Source: Providencia sp. PROV188
GTDB taxonomy: Bacteria > Pseudomonadota > Gammaproteobacteria > Enterobacterales > Enterobacteriaceae
DNA length: 64,000 bases
NCBI RefSeq assembly: GCF_027595165.1
Contig: NZ_CP097291.1
Coordinates: 1,116,001-1,180,000 of the forward strand
Direction of reading: 5' to 3'
The notes beneath the pieces are model-generated. The model saw nothing but the letters and a program-made list of their open reading frames with translations, ran no database searches and had not been told where the DNA came from. Below are positions 41,863 to 49,929 of the stretch, piece after piece. Made by a program: the position numbers and the translations under genes. Every line of letters begins with the position of its first letter. Within the stretch, counting starts at the first letter, position 1.

Positions 41863-41978
41863 GAGCGAGTCCTATGTAAACCGGTTATGTTTGCATCTTA
41901 AATAACTCTGGCGGCTATCTCAATCGCAAGTTATAGAAACGGGATACTTTCAGACAATGTTGAAATATAGAAAACAGA

Positions 41979-42010
41979 GAAAATAAAAAAAGAGCACCGA
42001 AGTGCTCTTT
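41979..42010 (-). terminator. Terminator after maeA
   Basis: AAAGAGCAC (41989-41997) and GTGCTCTTT (42002-42010) form a 9-base stem. On the minus strand the loop is TTCG and TTTTTTTATTTT follows. Confidence 0.92.
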
Positions 42011-42030
42011 AATTTAGTAATTACAATTAG

Positions 42031-43728
42031 TTAGAATGAAGTTCGTTTATAGACACGATATTCTGGTTTCCAGAAATTGTGCTCAATAGCTTCATCTAAT
42101 GCGCTATCTGATGTCATGGTCGCCACGCCTTGAACTTGCGCTTCTTTAGCCACTTGTTTTGCTATCACGCGGGAAACATCTTGGATCTCGGATAACAGTG
42201 GTAACAGTGGACCTTCACCCTTTTGTGCCAGTGGTGAGCAGCTTGCTAACGCACGGCTTGCTGCCATCAACATGCCATCAGTCACACGTTTTGCACCGGA
42301 TGCAATCACGCCTAAACCAATACCAGGGAAGATATAGGAGTTGTTGCATTGCGCGATAGCAAAGATTTTGTCTTTATAAGCCACCGGTGGGAATGGACTA
42401 CCTGTTGCCACTAATGCCTGACCTTCAGTCCAGTTGATAATATCTTCTGGACGCGCTTCAACACGGGATGTCGGGTTAGATAATGGCATCACGATTGGGC
42501 GAGGGCAGTGCTTGTGCATCTCTTTGATGATTTCTTCGGTGAATAAACCCGCTTGACCAGAAACACCAATCAGTACTGTTGGCTTCGCATTACGCACAAC
42601 ATCTAACAGTGAAATAGAGTCACTGTTGACATCCCAATCTTGCAAGTTAGCGCTGTTTTGCGTCAATTTGCTTTGGAAATCCAGCAAGTTTGGCAGTTTG
42701 TCTGTCAGTAATCCGAAGCGGTCAACCATGTAGATGCGTGCACGCGCTTCTTCATCGCTCAAACCTTCAGATTTCATTTGGGCAATAATTTGCTCTGCAA
42801 TACCACATCCCGCAGAGCCTGCGCCCAAGAATGTGACGCGTTGGTCGCTCAATTTGCTACCCGCCGCATGGCTGGCGGCAATTAAGCTACCAAGAGTAAC
42901 GGAAGCGGTGCCTTGGATATCATCGTTAAAGCAGCATAGTTCATCGCGATAACGGTTTAGTAATGGCATCGCATTTTTCTGTGCAAAGTCTTCAAATTGC
43001 AGCAGAACATTTGGCCAGCGGCGTTTTACAGCTTGGATAAATTCTTCAAGAAATTCATCATACTCTTCGCCAGTAATACGCGGATGACGCCAGCCCATGT
43101 ACAGTGGGTCATTCAGGCGTTGTGGGTTATTAGTACCAACATCAATAACAACTGGCAAGGTATACGCAGGGCTAATACCACCACAGGCGGTATACAGGGA
43201 TAATTTACCAATTGGAATACCCATGCCGCCAATACCTTGGTCACCTAAACCAAGAATACGCTCACCATCTGTCACAACGATAACTTTTACGTTTTGTTTA
43301 GTGGCGTTTTGCAGCATGTCATCGATGTATTCACGGTTTGGATAAGAGATAAACAAACCACGCGCACGGCGATAGATATCAGAGAAATGTTCGCAAGCTT
43401 CACCCACTGTTGGGGTGTAAATGAGTGGCATCACTTCGGTTAAGTGTGCATCAATCAGGCGATAAAATAGGGTTTCGTTGGTGTCTTGAATATTACGCAG
43501 GTAAATATGCTTATCAATATCTGTTTTAAAATCAATTAATTGGCGATAAGCACGTTCAACTTGTTCTTCAATAGTTTCAACTTGTTCAGGCAGTAGGCCA
43601 TACAGGTTGAAATTAGCGCGTTCTTCTTCTGTAAAGGCGCTTCCTTTATTCAGTAAAGGAAATTCGAGTAAGATTGGACCAGCATAAGGAATGTATAGGG
43701 GACGTTTTGTTTCGTGTTCATGTTCCAT
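42031..43728 (-). CDS. maeA: NAD-dependent malic enzyme MaeA
   Basis: A 565-residue cytoplasmic enzyme that oxidatively decarboxylates malate to pyruvate with NAD. Family motifs are [13 protein letters not shown], the dinucleotide motif [30 protein letters not shown] and [11 protein letters not shown]. The length equals that of E. coli MaeA (SfcA). It is monocistronic. In E. coli it lies elsewhere (near 33 min), so it is out of step with the surrounding order. Confidence 0.96.
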   Translation of the reverse strand: MEHEHETKRPLYIPYAGPILLEFPLLNKGSAFTEEERANFNLYGLLPEQVETIEEQVERAYRQLIDFKTDIDKHIYLRNIQDTNETLFYRLIDAHLTEVMPLIYTPTVGEACEHFSDIYRRARGLFISYPNREYIDDMLQNATKQNVKVIVVTDGERILGLGDQGIGGMGIPIGKLSLYTACGGISPAYTLPVVIDVGTNNPQRLNDPLYMGWRHPRITGEEYDEFLEEFIQAVKRRWPNVLLQFEDFAQKNAMPLLNRYRDELCCFNDDIQGTASVTLGSLIAASHAAGSKLSDQRVTFLGAGSAGCGIAEQIIAQMKSEGLSDEEARARIYMVDRFGLLTDKLPNLLDFQSKLTQNSANLQDWDVNSDSISLLDVVRNAKPTVLIGVSGQAGLFTEEIIKEMHKHCPRPIVMPLSNPTSRVEARPEDIINWTEGQALVATGSPFPPVAYKDKIFAIAQCNNSYIFPGIGLGVIASGAKRVTDGMLMAASRALASCSPLAQKGEGPLLPLLSEIQDVSRVIAKQVAKEAQVQGVATMTSDSALDEAIEHNFWKPEYRVYKRTSF

Positions 43729-44158
43729 GAAATATCACTCTTCGGACGATTAGTAAGCAACTGTCAGGTTAGATCCTAAGCTAAACAAAAAATATGTACA
43801 GTAAATAATGCTACAAAACAGTTAAATTTTTTACTGAATATTATGCGTTATATGATAAGGAAATTATCTACAGAAGGGAATTTTAGACGAGGTTTGTTTT
43901 ACTATTACAACGAATGGATCACGCTTATTTAAGTTCGCCGATGCTTTTATCACGATATCAATCTTTTCAACGCAGTATGTGGTTTTGTTATAGGTTAAAT
44001 TAATTTAACTGTTCAGTGGAAAATCAGTAATTATGGTGCAGTAAGTCGGTAGATGCTGATCCTGCTAAATATATTTTTATATATCATATATTGCCGCATG
44101 TTTTTAATTCATTTAGTTTTAATTTTCTTTTTATAAAACTATAAGATTGGTGGCTTTT
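43729..44158. other. AT-rich intergenic region between maeA and the 44-47 kb island
   Basis: About 430 bases without a credible gene. It holds the maeA promoter on the minus strand and presumably the promoter of the downstream island. No specific site was recognised; AT content rises towards the right. Confidence 0.5.
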
Positions 44159-44797
44159 ATGATAAGGAATTTCACGTTAATTATTTTTATGCTCTTTCTA
44201 TGTGCTTGTCATGGTTCAAATGATGTAAATAAAAACAATATTATTGAAAATAGTAATTCCTATGGCGAATATCAAAATAAAGAGCCTTCAAGGTTTCTTA
44301 TTGCATTACAATTTATGTATCTTGCTGAATTTAAGAAAAGTTCAAGTTTAATGAAAAATTATGATTACAAAAAACAGGATTATAGAAAGATTGTTCATAG
44401 TTTTATTATTTTAAATAAGAAATGTTTTGATGAAGGAATTGATTATAAAGAAGCAAGTAAACTTTACTATGATTCACTGGATAGGTCTAACATATCTCAT
44501 GATGCATGGTTTTTTAGTCATATTTTTAATGCGTTAGATGAGAAAGATAGTGAGGTAATATGGAAAGGATATTTATATGCAATAAATAAAGGCGGGAGAA
44601 ATGAAGAAACAGCAGTATTAATGAAAATATGGTATTCAATGATTAGAGAAGCGACAAATTCATCATCAGAGAAACAAAAGGAAAGTATAGCTTGGTTATC
44701 TATAGTGAGAAAAATGCCAGTGATGAATAGTATCGAAAACACAATTAGTGAGATATGGACTAACGCTGTTCTTGCTAACATTATGGAGGGAGACTAG
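44159..44797 (+). CDS. Hypothetical lipoprotein, island gene 1 (paralogue of genes 2 and 4)
   Basis: A 212-residue protein with a lipoprotein signal (MLFLCAC, lipobox LCAC), so it is probably membrane-anchored on the periplasmic side. The mature part shares a pattern with the next gene: DAWFFSHIFNALDEKDSE here versus DAWFFADIYDVFDENERN there, then an IAWLSIVRKMP/QRWLKRMRKIP block. I do not recognise the family. ATG 44159 is used; GTG 44147 is in frame. Composition is extreme (13 G/C of 60 in 44341-44400). Its stop touches the GTG start of gene 2. Confidence 0.78.
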   Translation: MIRNFTLIIFMLFLCACHGSNDVNKNNIIENSNSYGEYQNKEPSRFLIALQFMYLAEFKKSSSLMKNYDYKKQDYRKIVHSFIILNKKCFDEGIDYKEASKLYYDSLDRSNISHDAWFFSHIFNALDEKDSEVIWKGYLYAINKGGRNEETAVLMKIWYSMIREATNSSSEKQKESIAWLSIVRKMPVMNSIENTISEIWTNAVLANIMEGD

Positions 44798-45408
44798 TGG
44801 GGGTAATATGGCATCAAAATAAAAAATTATTGTTATGTTTTATTTTGTTATTTTTCTCCTTTCAATCTATAGGTTCGGAGCCTAAGAAAGATAGTGTATC
44901 TATTTTTAACATAATTATACTTGAATATATAAGAGTGACTATGGATGAATATAAACAACCATTGTCAAAAGAAAAAATGGATAAAGTCCATTATGAATCT
45001 GCATTGGCATATGCGAATTACTTAAAGTCTTGGTTTGAATTAAATAAAGGTGTAGAGGTTAGAACGGAAAGAATTAATTTTAACGAGGCTAAAATTATCA
45101 ATGAAAATGGATTTAAAGCAGCGAATTTACCCTGCGATGCATGGTTTTTTGCTGATATTTATGATGTTTTTGATGAAAATGAACGAAACAAATTTTGGAG
45201 GGAAATGAACGCTAATTCCGAAAGGGAATCCGAGGAGAAAATATTTGTTGATTTGTGGTTTAAAATGAAGGCTGAGGCAGAAAGCACTTCAATTGAAAAA
45301 CGTAAAAAAAGCCAGCGATGGTTAAAGAGAATGAGGAAAATTCCCCTAGTTATTGAAATTGAGAAAACCATGACGATGGTTGAAGATAGTTTTCGTTATA
45401 AAAAATAA
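44797..45408 (+). CDS. Hypothetical exported protein, island gene 2 (paralogue of gene 1)
   Basis: A 203-residue protein with a signal peptide (LLLCFILLFFSFQSIGSEP, cleaved near IGS-EP), probably periplasmic. The body is helical and charged. It matches gene 1 over the C-terminal half, and gene 4 in an ALAYANYLKSWF/FAFFYSYTLQNRF-like pattern. The GTG start at 44797 shares one base with the gene 1 stop and has GGAGG 7 bases upstream, so genes 1 and 2 are coupled. Function unknown. Being exported paralogues of a non-exported protein, they could be immunity-like partners, but this is speculation. Confidence 0.78.
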   Translation: MGVIWHQNKKLLLCFILLFFSFQSIGSEPKKDSVSIFNIIILEYIRVTMDEYKQPLSKEKMDKVHYESALAYANYLKSWFELNKGVEVRTERINFNEAKIINENGFKAANLPCDAWFFADIYDVFDENERNKFWREMNANSERESEEKIFVDLWFKMKAEAESTSIEKRKKSQRWLKRMRKIPLVIEIEKTMTMVEDSFRYKK

Positions 45409-45434
45409 GTTTTTGAAAAATTTGGAGGCGTAAT

Positions 45435-46127
45435 ATGCCAATAAAATTTATTTTTTCTATATTTATCTTGTTAATTTCAACTTCATCGATGGCAGATAAT
45501 CGTCCCGGTTTTGTTTGTGGGCGGTTTAACGATACAGTCATTGAAGTGCCTAGCAACTATGTCTACTCCTTCGCGGAATATGAAGGTTATAGTTATTTCG
45601 ATCCAAGATTCTTAGAAAATAAAAAAGGTTGCGATGCAAATTTTCGAGTTTTGCCATTAATAATGAGCTGGCCTGAAATGAAGCCTTTTAATAAAAATGG
45701 AAATGAAAAAAATAAAAAACTTAGATTTTCTATAGAACCACTCGATGGTGATCCTAAAAGTTATCTTGAATATAAAAGGTATCTATATATTGATAGTGGT
45801 GAAGGAAAATATAAGGGGGATGTCTCATACAGTGAAGAATTAAAGCTTTATTTTAATGAGGTCATATTTAGATTCAATAATAAGCATAATCACTTTAAGG
45901 AATATAAAAGAGGTTATTATTGGGGGAGGGGTAAAGAGTCGATTAATATTTTATTTGACTGTGCATGGATACCTGGTGATGGTGTTTATAGTCGATGCGA
46001 TGCGGTTTATTTGATTCCTGAAATTGGTGTTAAAATTAAATTATTAATAAATTATAAAGATTTAAATGTGTGGAATGAAATAATGGGTGATGTAAATAAA
46101 TTTATTTATAAATATATAAAATTATAA
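45435..46127 (+). CDS. Hypothetical exported protein, island gene 3
   Basis: A 230-residue protein with a signal peptide (FIFSIFILLISTSSMA-DN), predicted periplasmic. The mature part has four Cys (FVCGRFN, KKGCDANF, LFDCAWIP, YSRCDA) that could form two disulfides, and an acidic, aromatic-rich body. It is not related to genes 1 and 2 by eye. Its general look (small exported protein with a GRFNDTVIEVP start) recalls proteins I associate with secretion-system accessory or immunity genes, but I cannot name a family. TTTGGAGG lies 6 bases before the ATG. Confidence 0.78.
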   Translation: MPIKFIFSIFILLISTSSMADNRPGFVCGRFNDTVIEVPSNYVYSFAEYEGYSYFDPRFLENKKGCDANFRVLPLIMSWPEMKPFNKNGNEKNKKLRFSIEPLDGDPKSYLEYKRYLYIDSGEGKYKGDVSYSEELKLYFNEVIFRFNNKHNHFKEYKRGYYWGRGKESINILFDCAWIPGDGVYSRCDAVYLIPEIGVKIKLLINYKDLNVWNEIMGDVNKFIYKYIKL

Positions 46128-46137
46128 GGTGTTAGAT

Positions 46138-46224
46138 ATGAAAAATAAACATTATAGACAAGGGTATCTTAGATTAACAAAAAGAGAAGCAGTAAAGGCA
46201 CATAAAATTTTAACTCTAAGCTGA
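46138..46224 (+). pseudogene. Island gene 4, 5' fragment cut off by an in-frame TGA
   Basis: ATG 46138 has a good ribosome binding site (AAGG at 46126-46129, 8 bases away), and the frame reads MKNKHYRQGYLRLTKREAV onward for 28 codons, then TGA at 46222-46224. Beyond the stop the same frame continues without a break into the long open frame from 46237 (KPELMYEYLASKGDRYAVL). The sense of the protein seems continuous, so the native gene probably ran 46138-47391. One base change (for example TCA or CGA to TGA) explains the stop. Confidence 0.65.
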
Positions 46225-46236
46225 AAGCCAGAACTA

Positions 46237-47391
46237 ATGTATGAATATTTAGCGAGTAAGGGGGATCGGTATGCAGTTCTAGCAAATAGTGTTGTTAAAG
46301 GTGACTCTTTTTCAGGTAAATTTGCATTAAACTACTTAGAAGAGATCATGATTGAAAAAGGCATTGTAGTTAGTCGAGAGAAGTTCGAAGAAATACGTTT
46401 TGATATGGCTTTTTTTTATTCATATACACTTCAAAATAGATTTACGGATGGCGTTACCGAGATATATGGAGATATAAATCATGAAGAAGTGATGTGGTTC
46501 CATGAGTTCGTTTTTGATATGCATAAGTTACCTGCGGAAGCGTGGACCTTGCAGCCTGTTTTTAATGTCATGCCAGGCTATGAAAATAAAGAGAGATACT
46601 GGCAAAAGGTATTGAATGCTGTAGGTGAGCCAGATAGGGAAATAGAGTTAAGCTTAAGCACTATGAATATTATGTATGAAGGTTTGTATGATGCGACTGA
46701 AAGTGAAAAATCCGAAATTCATAGTTGGATTAGAAGAGTAATAGATATAGACAATGCCATTGATGGTGTCGTGATAAGTTTGAAAAATACGTATGGATTC
46801 TTTGTATCACCTACATTAGAAGTCGATCTGGATGATGCTCAAGCACTTGTGTATGAAACGGGAAATCCATTAATTGATAGAGGAACAAATCGATTATCAT
46901 TTTGGGATCTACCACCTCAGAGTCGTTATGAATATTATTTACAACCTGATTGGGTTGGTCAGACAGAGTTTGAACACTTTGATCGCCTTTCTGAATATTA
47001 CCTTGAACGCCCCGCCTATATATTGCCAGAAACCGGATTATTTAATTCCCCATCTGCCAATTACAGCCCCAATGTTAATAAACATAGTGCCATGATAGAT
47101 GATGTTATTGGCAACATTCCTTTTGCTGGCTATTCCAATAATCATGCACCAATTGAAATAACGGCTTCAGAACACCGAGGGTACCCAGTGAGTGTATATA
47201 GACCAAATGATTTTCAAATAGGTGAGTGTCAAACGGATCGAACCGTTGATAGCTTAAGAGACCATATGTCTTCCATGGACCACTCATCAAGCTCGTTTGA
47301 TAGAGATTTTAGGGTGCCTCAGGCCCCGAGTATGCATGAATTTAACTACAGTGGTGGCTATAGCAGCTCATCATCCAGATTCTCATTTTAA
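46237..47391 (+). CDS. Island gene 4, main open frame (likely 5'-truncated)
   Basis: 384 residues from ATG 46237, which has no convincing ribosome binding site; the better start at 46138 is separated by a TGA. There is no signal peptide. Residues 1-175 resemble genes 1 and 2 (EAWTLQPVFNVMPGYENKERYWQ, here split as EAWTLQPVFNV and ENKERYWQ; IHSWIRRVIDIDN). Residues 200-384 are a different, low-complexity part with Pro, Tyr and Asn, ending in a Ser-rich tail (HSSSSFDRDF, GGYSSSSSRFSF). I do not recognise the family. A cytoplasmic protein with a variable tail beside exported relatives suits a toxin or effector plus immunity arrangement, which is unproven. Confidence 0.65.
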   Translation: MYEYLASKGDRYAVLANSVVKGDSFSGKFALNYLEEIMIEKGIVVSREKFEEIRFDMAFFYSYTLQNRFTDGVTEIYGDINHEEVMWFHEFVFDMHKLPAEAWTLQPVFNVMPGYENKERYWQKVLNAVGEPDREIELSLSTMNIMYEGLYDATESEKSEIHSWIRRVIDIDNAIDGVVISLKNTYGFFVSPTLEVDLDDAQALVYETGNPLIDRGTNRLSFWDLPPQSRYEYYLQPDWVGQTEFEHFDRLSEYYLERPAYILPETGLFNSPSANYSPNVNKHSAMIDDVIGNIPFAGYSNNHAPIEITASEHRGYPVSVYRPNDFQIGECQTDRTVDSLRDHMSSMDHSSSSFDRDFRVPQAPSMHEFNYSGGYSSSSSRFSF

Positions 47392-47418
47392 TTTTATTAA
47401 CACTCAATAACGTTTTAA

Positions 47419-47466
47419 TAAAAAACGGCGGTTATTGTAGTTGATAAACTCGTAATAACCACCGTC
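47419..47466. terminator. Bidirectional terminator between the island and cdd
   Basis: ACGGCGGTTATT (47425-47436) pairs with AATAACCACCGT (47454-47465). On the minus strand TTTTTTATT follows, giving a strong cdd terminator. On plus the tract is weaker. Confidence 0.85.
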
Positions 47467-47522
47467 TTAATTTTGAATATTTAATTTGTTTTCAATTAAA
47501 TATGGTTTAAATGAAATAACGT

Positions 47523-48419
47523 TTAAATGGACTCATCCAAATAAATGCGTTCCGCTTTTTGGCAACCTAACGCGTGCAAGGTATTTTCTGTTGTACACCA
47601 CTGCTGTACCGTTGCATCTTGTTTTTCCACTAACACAGCTTGTTCGATGGCATGAATATCTTTACCCGCTAAATTCACCATAATTAGCGCAGCTTGTAAT
47701 GGTGGTAAGCTTGGGTTGAACGCAGCATTTTCAGCGTAACGACCTGTAAACAGAGAGCCATCTTTTAACTGCACAGCAATACCGGAGTGAGATTCGCTGT
47801 ATGGTGCGTGAGATTGGTTCGCAGCTTCAATCGCAGCAGATAACAATCTATCGCGACTTTGGTTTTGATAACCATGGTTAACATTGTCGAGCAGCAATGT
47901 GGTGATATTCAGATCCGATGGACCGAATGAATCAGGTAAATAATCATGAAGTGTAGCTGCTTGGCGTTTTGGTAAATGCACCATGATCTTACCGCCTTCA
48001 CGCAGCTCATTCATAAACTGTCGGCAGTGACCGCAAGGCGTGTAGTTGACGGTAATAGAGGTTAATTGCTTTTCGCCTTTTAGCCACGCATGGGTAATGG
48101 CACATTGTTCAGCATGGATAGTTTGACCAATAGAAACATGGTTAAATTCCATATTTGCGCCGAAATAGAGATTACCGCTGATCCCGCAAGCGATTGCGCC
48201 TACATTAAAGCGAGAAATTGGTGTGACAGCGTAAGCCGCTGCGAAAGGTAATAATGAAAAAGCGAGTTCGCTGTCCGTGCATCCACTCTCAGCTTTAATA
48301 TGCTTAACTTGCTCAGCGGTCAACATAGCTGAGAAATCGGGTTTGTCCATAATAGGCTTTAGGACAGACTGTAACTTTTCTGGAAGTTCGGCCCAAGCGG
48401 CCTTGAATCTTGAATGCAT
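47523..48419 (-). CDS. cdd: Cytidine deaminase Cdd
   Basis: A 298-residue two-domain cytidine/deoxycytidine deaminase of the dimeric E. coli type, for pyrimidine salvage. The catalytic zinc site is HAEQ (His-Ala-Glu) with PCGHCRQF. The N-terminal half is active, and the C-terminal half is the decayed repeat (PYSESHSGIAV). A near-perfect CRP site lies just upstream at 48476. It is close to yohK/yohJ, as in E. coli. Confidence 0.96.
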   Translation of the reverse strand: MHSRFKAAWAELPEKLQSVLKPIMDKPDFSAMLTAEQVKHIKAESGCTDSELAFSLLPFAAAYAVTPISRFNVGAIACGISGNLYFGANMEFNHVSIGQTIHAEQCAITHAWLKGEKQLTSITVNYTPCGHCRQFMNELREGGKIMVHLPKRQAATLHDYLPDSFGPSDLNITTLLLDNVNHGYQNQSRDRLLSAAIEAANQSHAPYSESHSGIAVQLKDGSLFTGRYAENAAFNPSLPPLQAALIMVNLAGKDIHAIEQAVLVEKQDATVQQWCTTENTLHALGCQKAERIYLDESI

Positions 48420-48475
48420 GAGTAACCCTCCCTATTTAATTGTTTTCATTCTATTCAATTAATAGGGTGATTGGA

Positions 48476-48491
48476 TGTGATCGCGATCACT
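48476..48491. promoter_or_regulatory. CRP binding site of cdd
   Basis: TGTGATCGCGATCACT matches TGTGA-N6-TCACA at nine of ten conserved positions, centred about 64 bases before the cdd start. E. coli cdd is activated by CRP and repressed by CytR. Confidence 0.85.
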
Positions 48492-48564
48492 TCATGAATG
48501 CAATCAATGAAACAAATTCATTAAATGAGAGATGTATCTCAAGTTTTTACACTGAAATTTGCAT

Positions 48565-48587
48565 AAGAGAGGTAAATAACCTCTCTT
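48565..48587 (-). terminator. Hairpin downstream of yohK
   Basis: AAGAGAGGT (48565-48573) pairs with ACCTCTCTT (48579-48587). It is a perfect 9-base stem, but no T-tract follows, so it may be a terminator or an RNA 3'-end stabiliser. Confidence 0.5.
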
Positions 48588-48598
48588 ATTGATTTAGT

Positions 48599-49297
48599 TT
48601 AGCTAAATAAGTGAAGAATAACAGGGAAGATAAAAGGCGCAATTAACGAGGTGATCACCCCGCAGGTCATTAACGCTAATGAACTGTAAGCCCCTTCAAT
48701 ATAGTTAACTTCCGCACAACGCGCAGTTCCCAAAGCGTGAGAAGCGGTACCCATCGCCAAGCCTCGTGATGCATGGGTGCGAATACGCAAAACATCAAAT
48801 AGGCTATGACCGAACATCGCCCCTAAAATCCCGACAAAAAGTACGCAAGCGGCACTAATTGCTGGGATGCCTCCGACTGAATCGGCAACTGCCATGGCTA
48901 TTGGTGTTGTGACCGACTTAGGTAATATTGAACCTGCAATATCCGGTGTAGCCCCTAGCCACAGTGCAATAGTTGCCCCCGTAAACATCGCCACAATACT
49001 GCCAGCAAAACAGATACTAAATAGGGATTTCCACTGTGCTCTAATCTGGTGCATTTGCTCGTAGAGCGGAAAGGCGAGGGCGACGACGGCCGGCTGCAAT
49101 AAATCATTGAGTATTTTACTGCCCGCAAAATAGTGCTCATAAGAGGTATTCGTCAGGATCAGCAGCGGAATAATGATCGCGATAGTTAACAATAATGGAT
49201 TCAGAATGGGCAATTTGCACTTGATCGACAGTGCTCTTGCCAAGTAGAAAACAACGATAGTTAATGGTAGTGACCACCAAATATGTTCTAACATCAC
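48599..49297 (-). CDS. yohK: LrgB-family membrane protein YohK
   Basis: A 232-residue inner-membrane protein with about seven segments. The family marker is PKSVTTPIAMAVADSVGG, followed by GHSLFDVLRIRTHASRGLAMGTASHALGTA, seen here in two parts. With YohJ it forms an LrgAB/CidAB-like pair; homologues are linked to murein hydrolase control and, in some bacteria, pyruvate uptake. It overlaps yohJ by 4 bases. Confidence 0.94.
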   Translation of the reverse strand: MMLEHIWWSLPLTIVVFYLARALSIKCKLPILNPLLLTIAIIIPLLILTNTSYEHYFAGSKILNDLLQPAVVALAFPLYEQMHQIRAQWKSLFSICFAGSIVAMFTGATIALWLGATPDIAGSILPKSVTTPIAMAVADSVGGIPAISAACVLFVGILGAMFGHSLFDVLRIRTHASRGLAMGTASHALGTARCAEVNYIEGAYSSLALMTCGVITSLIAPFIFPVILHLFS

Positions 49298-49761
49298 TCT
49301 TTCCCCTTGGTTTTATCATTATCGATGGTTGAAGAAATGGGTTCTTCAGGAGGAAGAGGAACTTCATCAGGCTTCACACCCACGATTGGGCGTTCTTTAT
49401 GGATATAGTTTGAGCTGACCGCGACAACAATCATGACAATGAGCGTGCTGGCAATACAAGAGACGATAATTGGGATCATCTGTTGGCTGAGTAAATCATA
49501 ATAATTCATAATCCCCACACCGATGGGAACGAATAAAATCGTCATGTTTTTCAGAAGGATGCTACATCCAGGTTTTGCCCAGTGAGCAGGGATTATCTGT
49601 AATGCTAGCAAAACAAACAGCAGCAACATTCCGACAATACTGCCGGGAATGGAAAAAGGAAGCAGTTTGGAAATCACATTTCCGATGATCAGGCAGAGGT
49701 AAAGTATTGCGAAGGCTCGCAAATATTGCCATCCGGTGTTCAATACTTGTTTTAATGACAT
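49294..49761 (-). CDS. yohJ: LrgA-family holin-like protein YohJ
   Basis: A 155-residue inner-membrane protein with four hydrophobic segments and the LrgA marks LPFSIPGSIVGMLLLF and LFVPIGVGIMNYYDLL. ATG 49761 gives MSLKQVLNTGWQYLRAF, similar to E. coli; the frame is open to 49800. The hydrophilic C-terminal tail (VKPDEVPLPPEEPISSTIDN) is longer than in E. coli and rich in Pro and Glu. It is coupled to yohK. Confidence 0.93.
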   Translation of the reverse strand: MSLKQVLNTGWQYLRAFAILYLCLIIGNVISKLLPFSIPGSIVGMLLLFVLLALQIIPAHWAKPGCSILLKNMTILFVPIGVGIMNYYDLLSQQMIPIIVSCIASTLIVMIVVAVSSNYIHKERPIVGVKPDEVPLPPEEPISSTIDNDKTKGKE

Positions 49762-49842
49762 GGGACTTGTCCTATTACTCGACAGGCATTCATCATACAA
49801 TTAACTTGAAAATTGTGCCAGAGATCACAAATAAAAACCCAT

Positions 49843-49873
49843 AAAAAAACGGAGCTCACTAAAGTGGCTCCGT
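49843..49873 (-). terminator. Terminator after metG
   Basis: ACGGAGC (49849-49855) pairs with GCTCCGT (49867-49873), extended by partial pairing of CACT/AGTG inside. On the minus strand seven T follow. Confidence 0.88.
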
Positions 49874-49929
49874 TTTGTACTGATATTGGCTAAGTTTGTT
49901 GCTCAATTTTCAGAGCGACAATCAATGGC

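Noticed and set aside
46222..46224. TGA read as selenocysteine
   Set aside because: No obvious SECIS-type stem directly after the codon was identified, and the protein is not related to any selenoprotein I know. A nonsense mutation is simpler.
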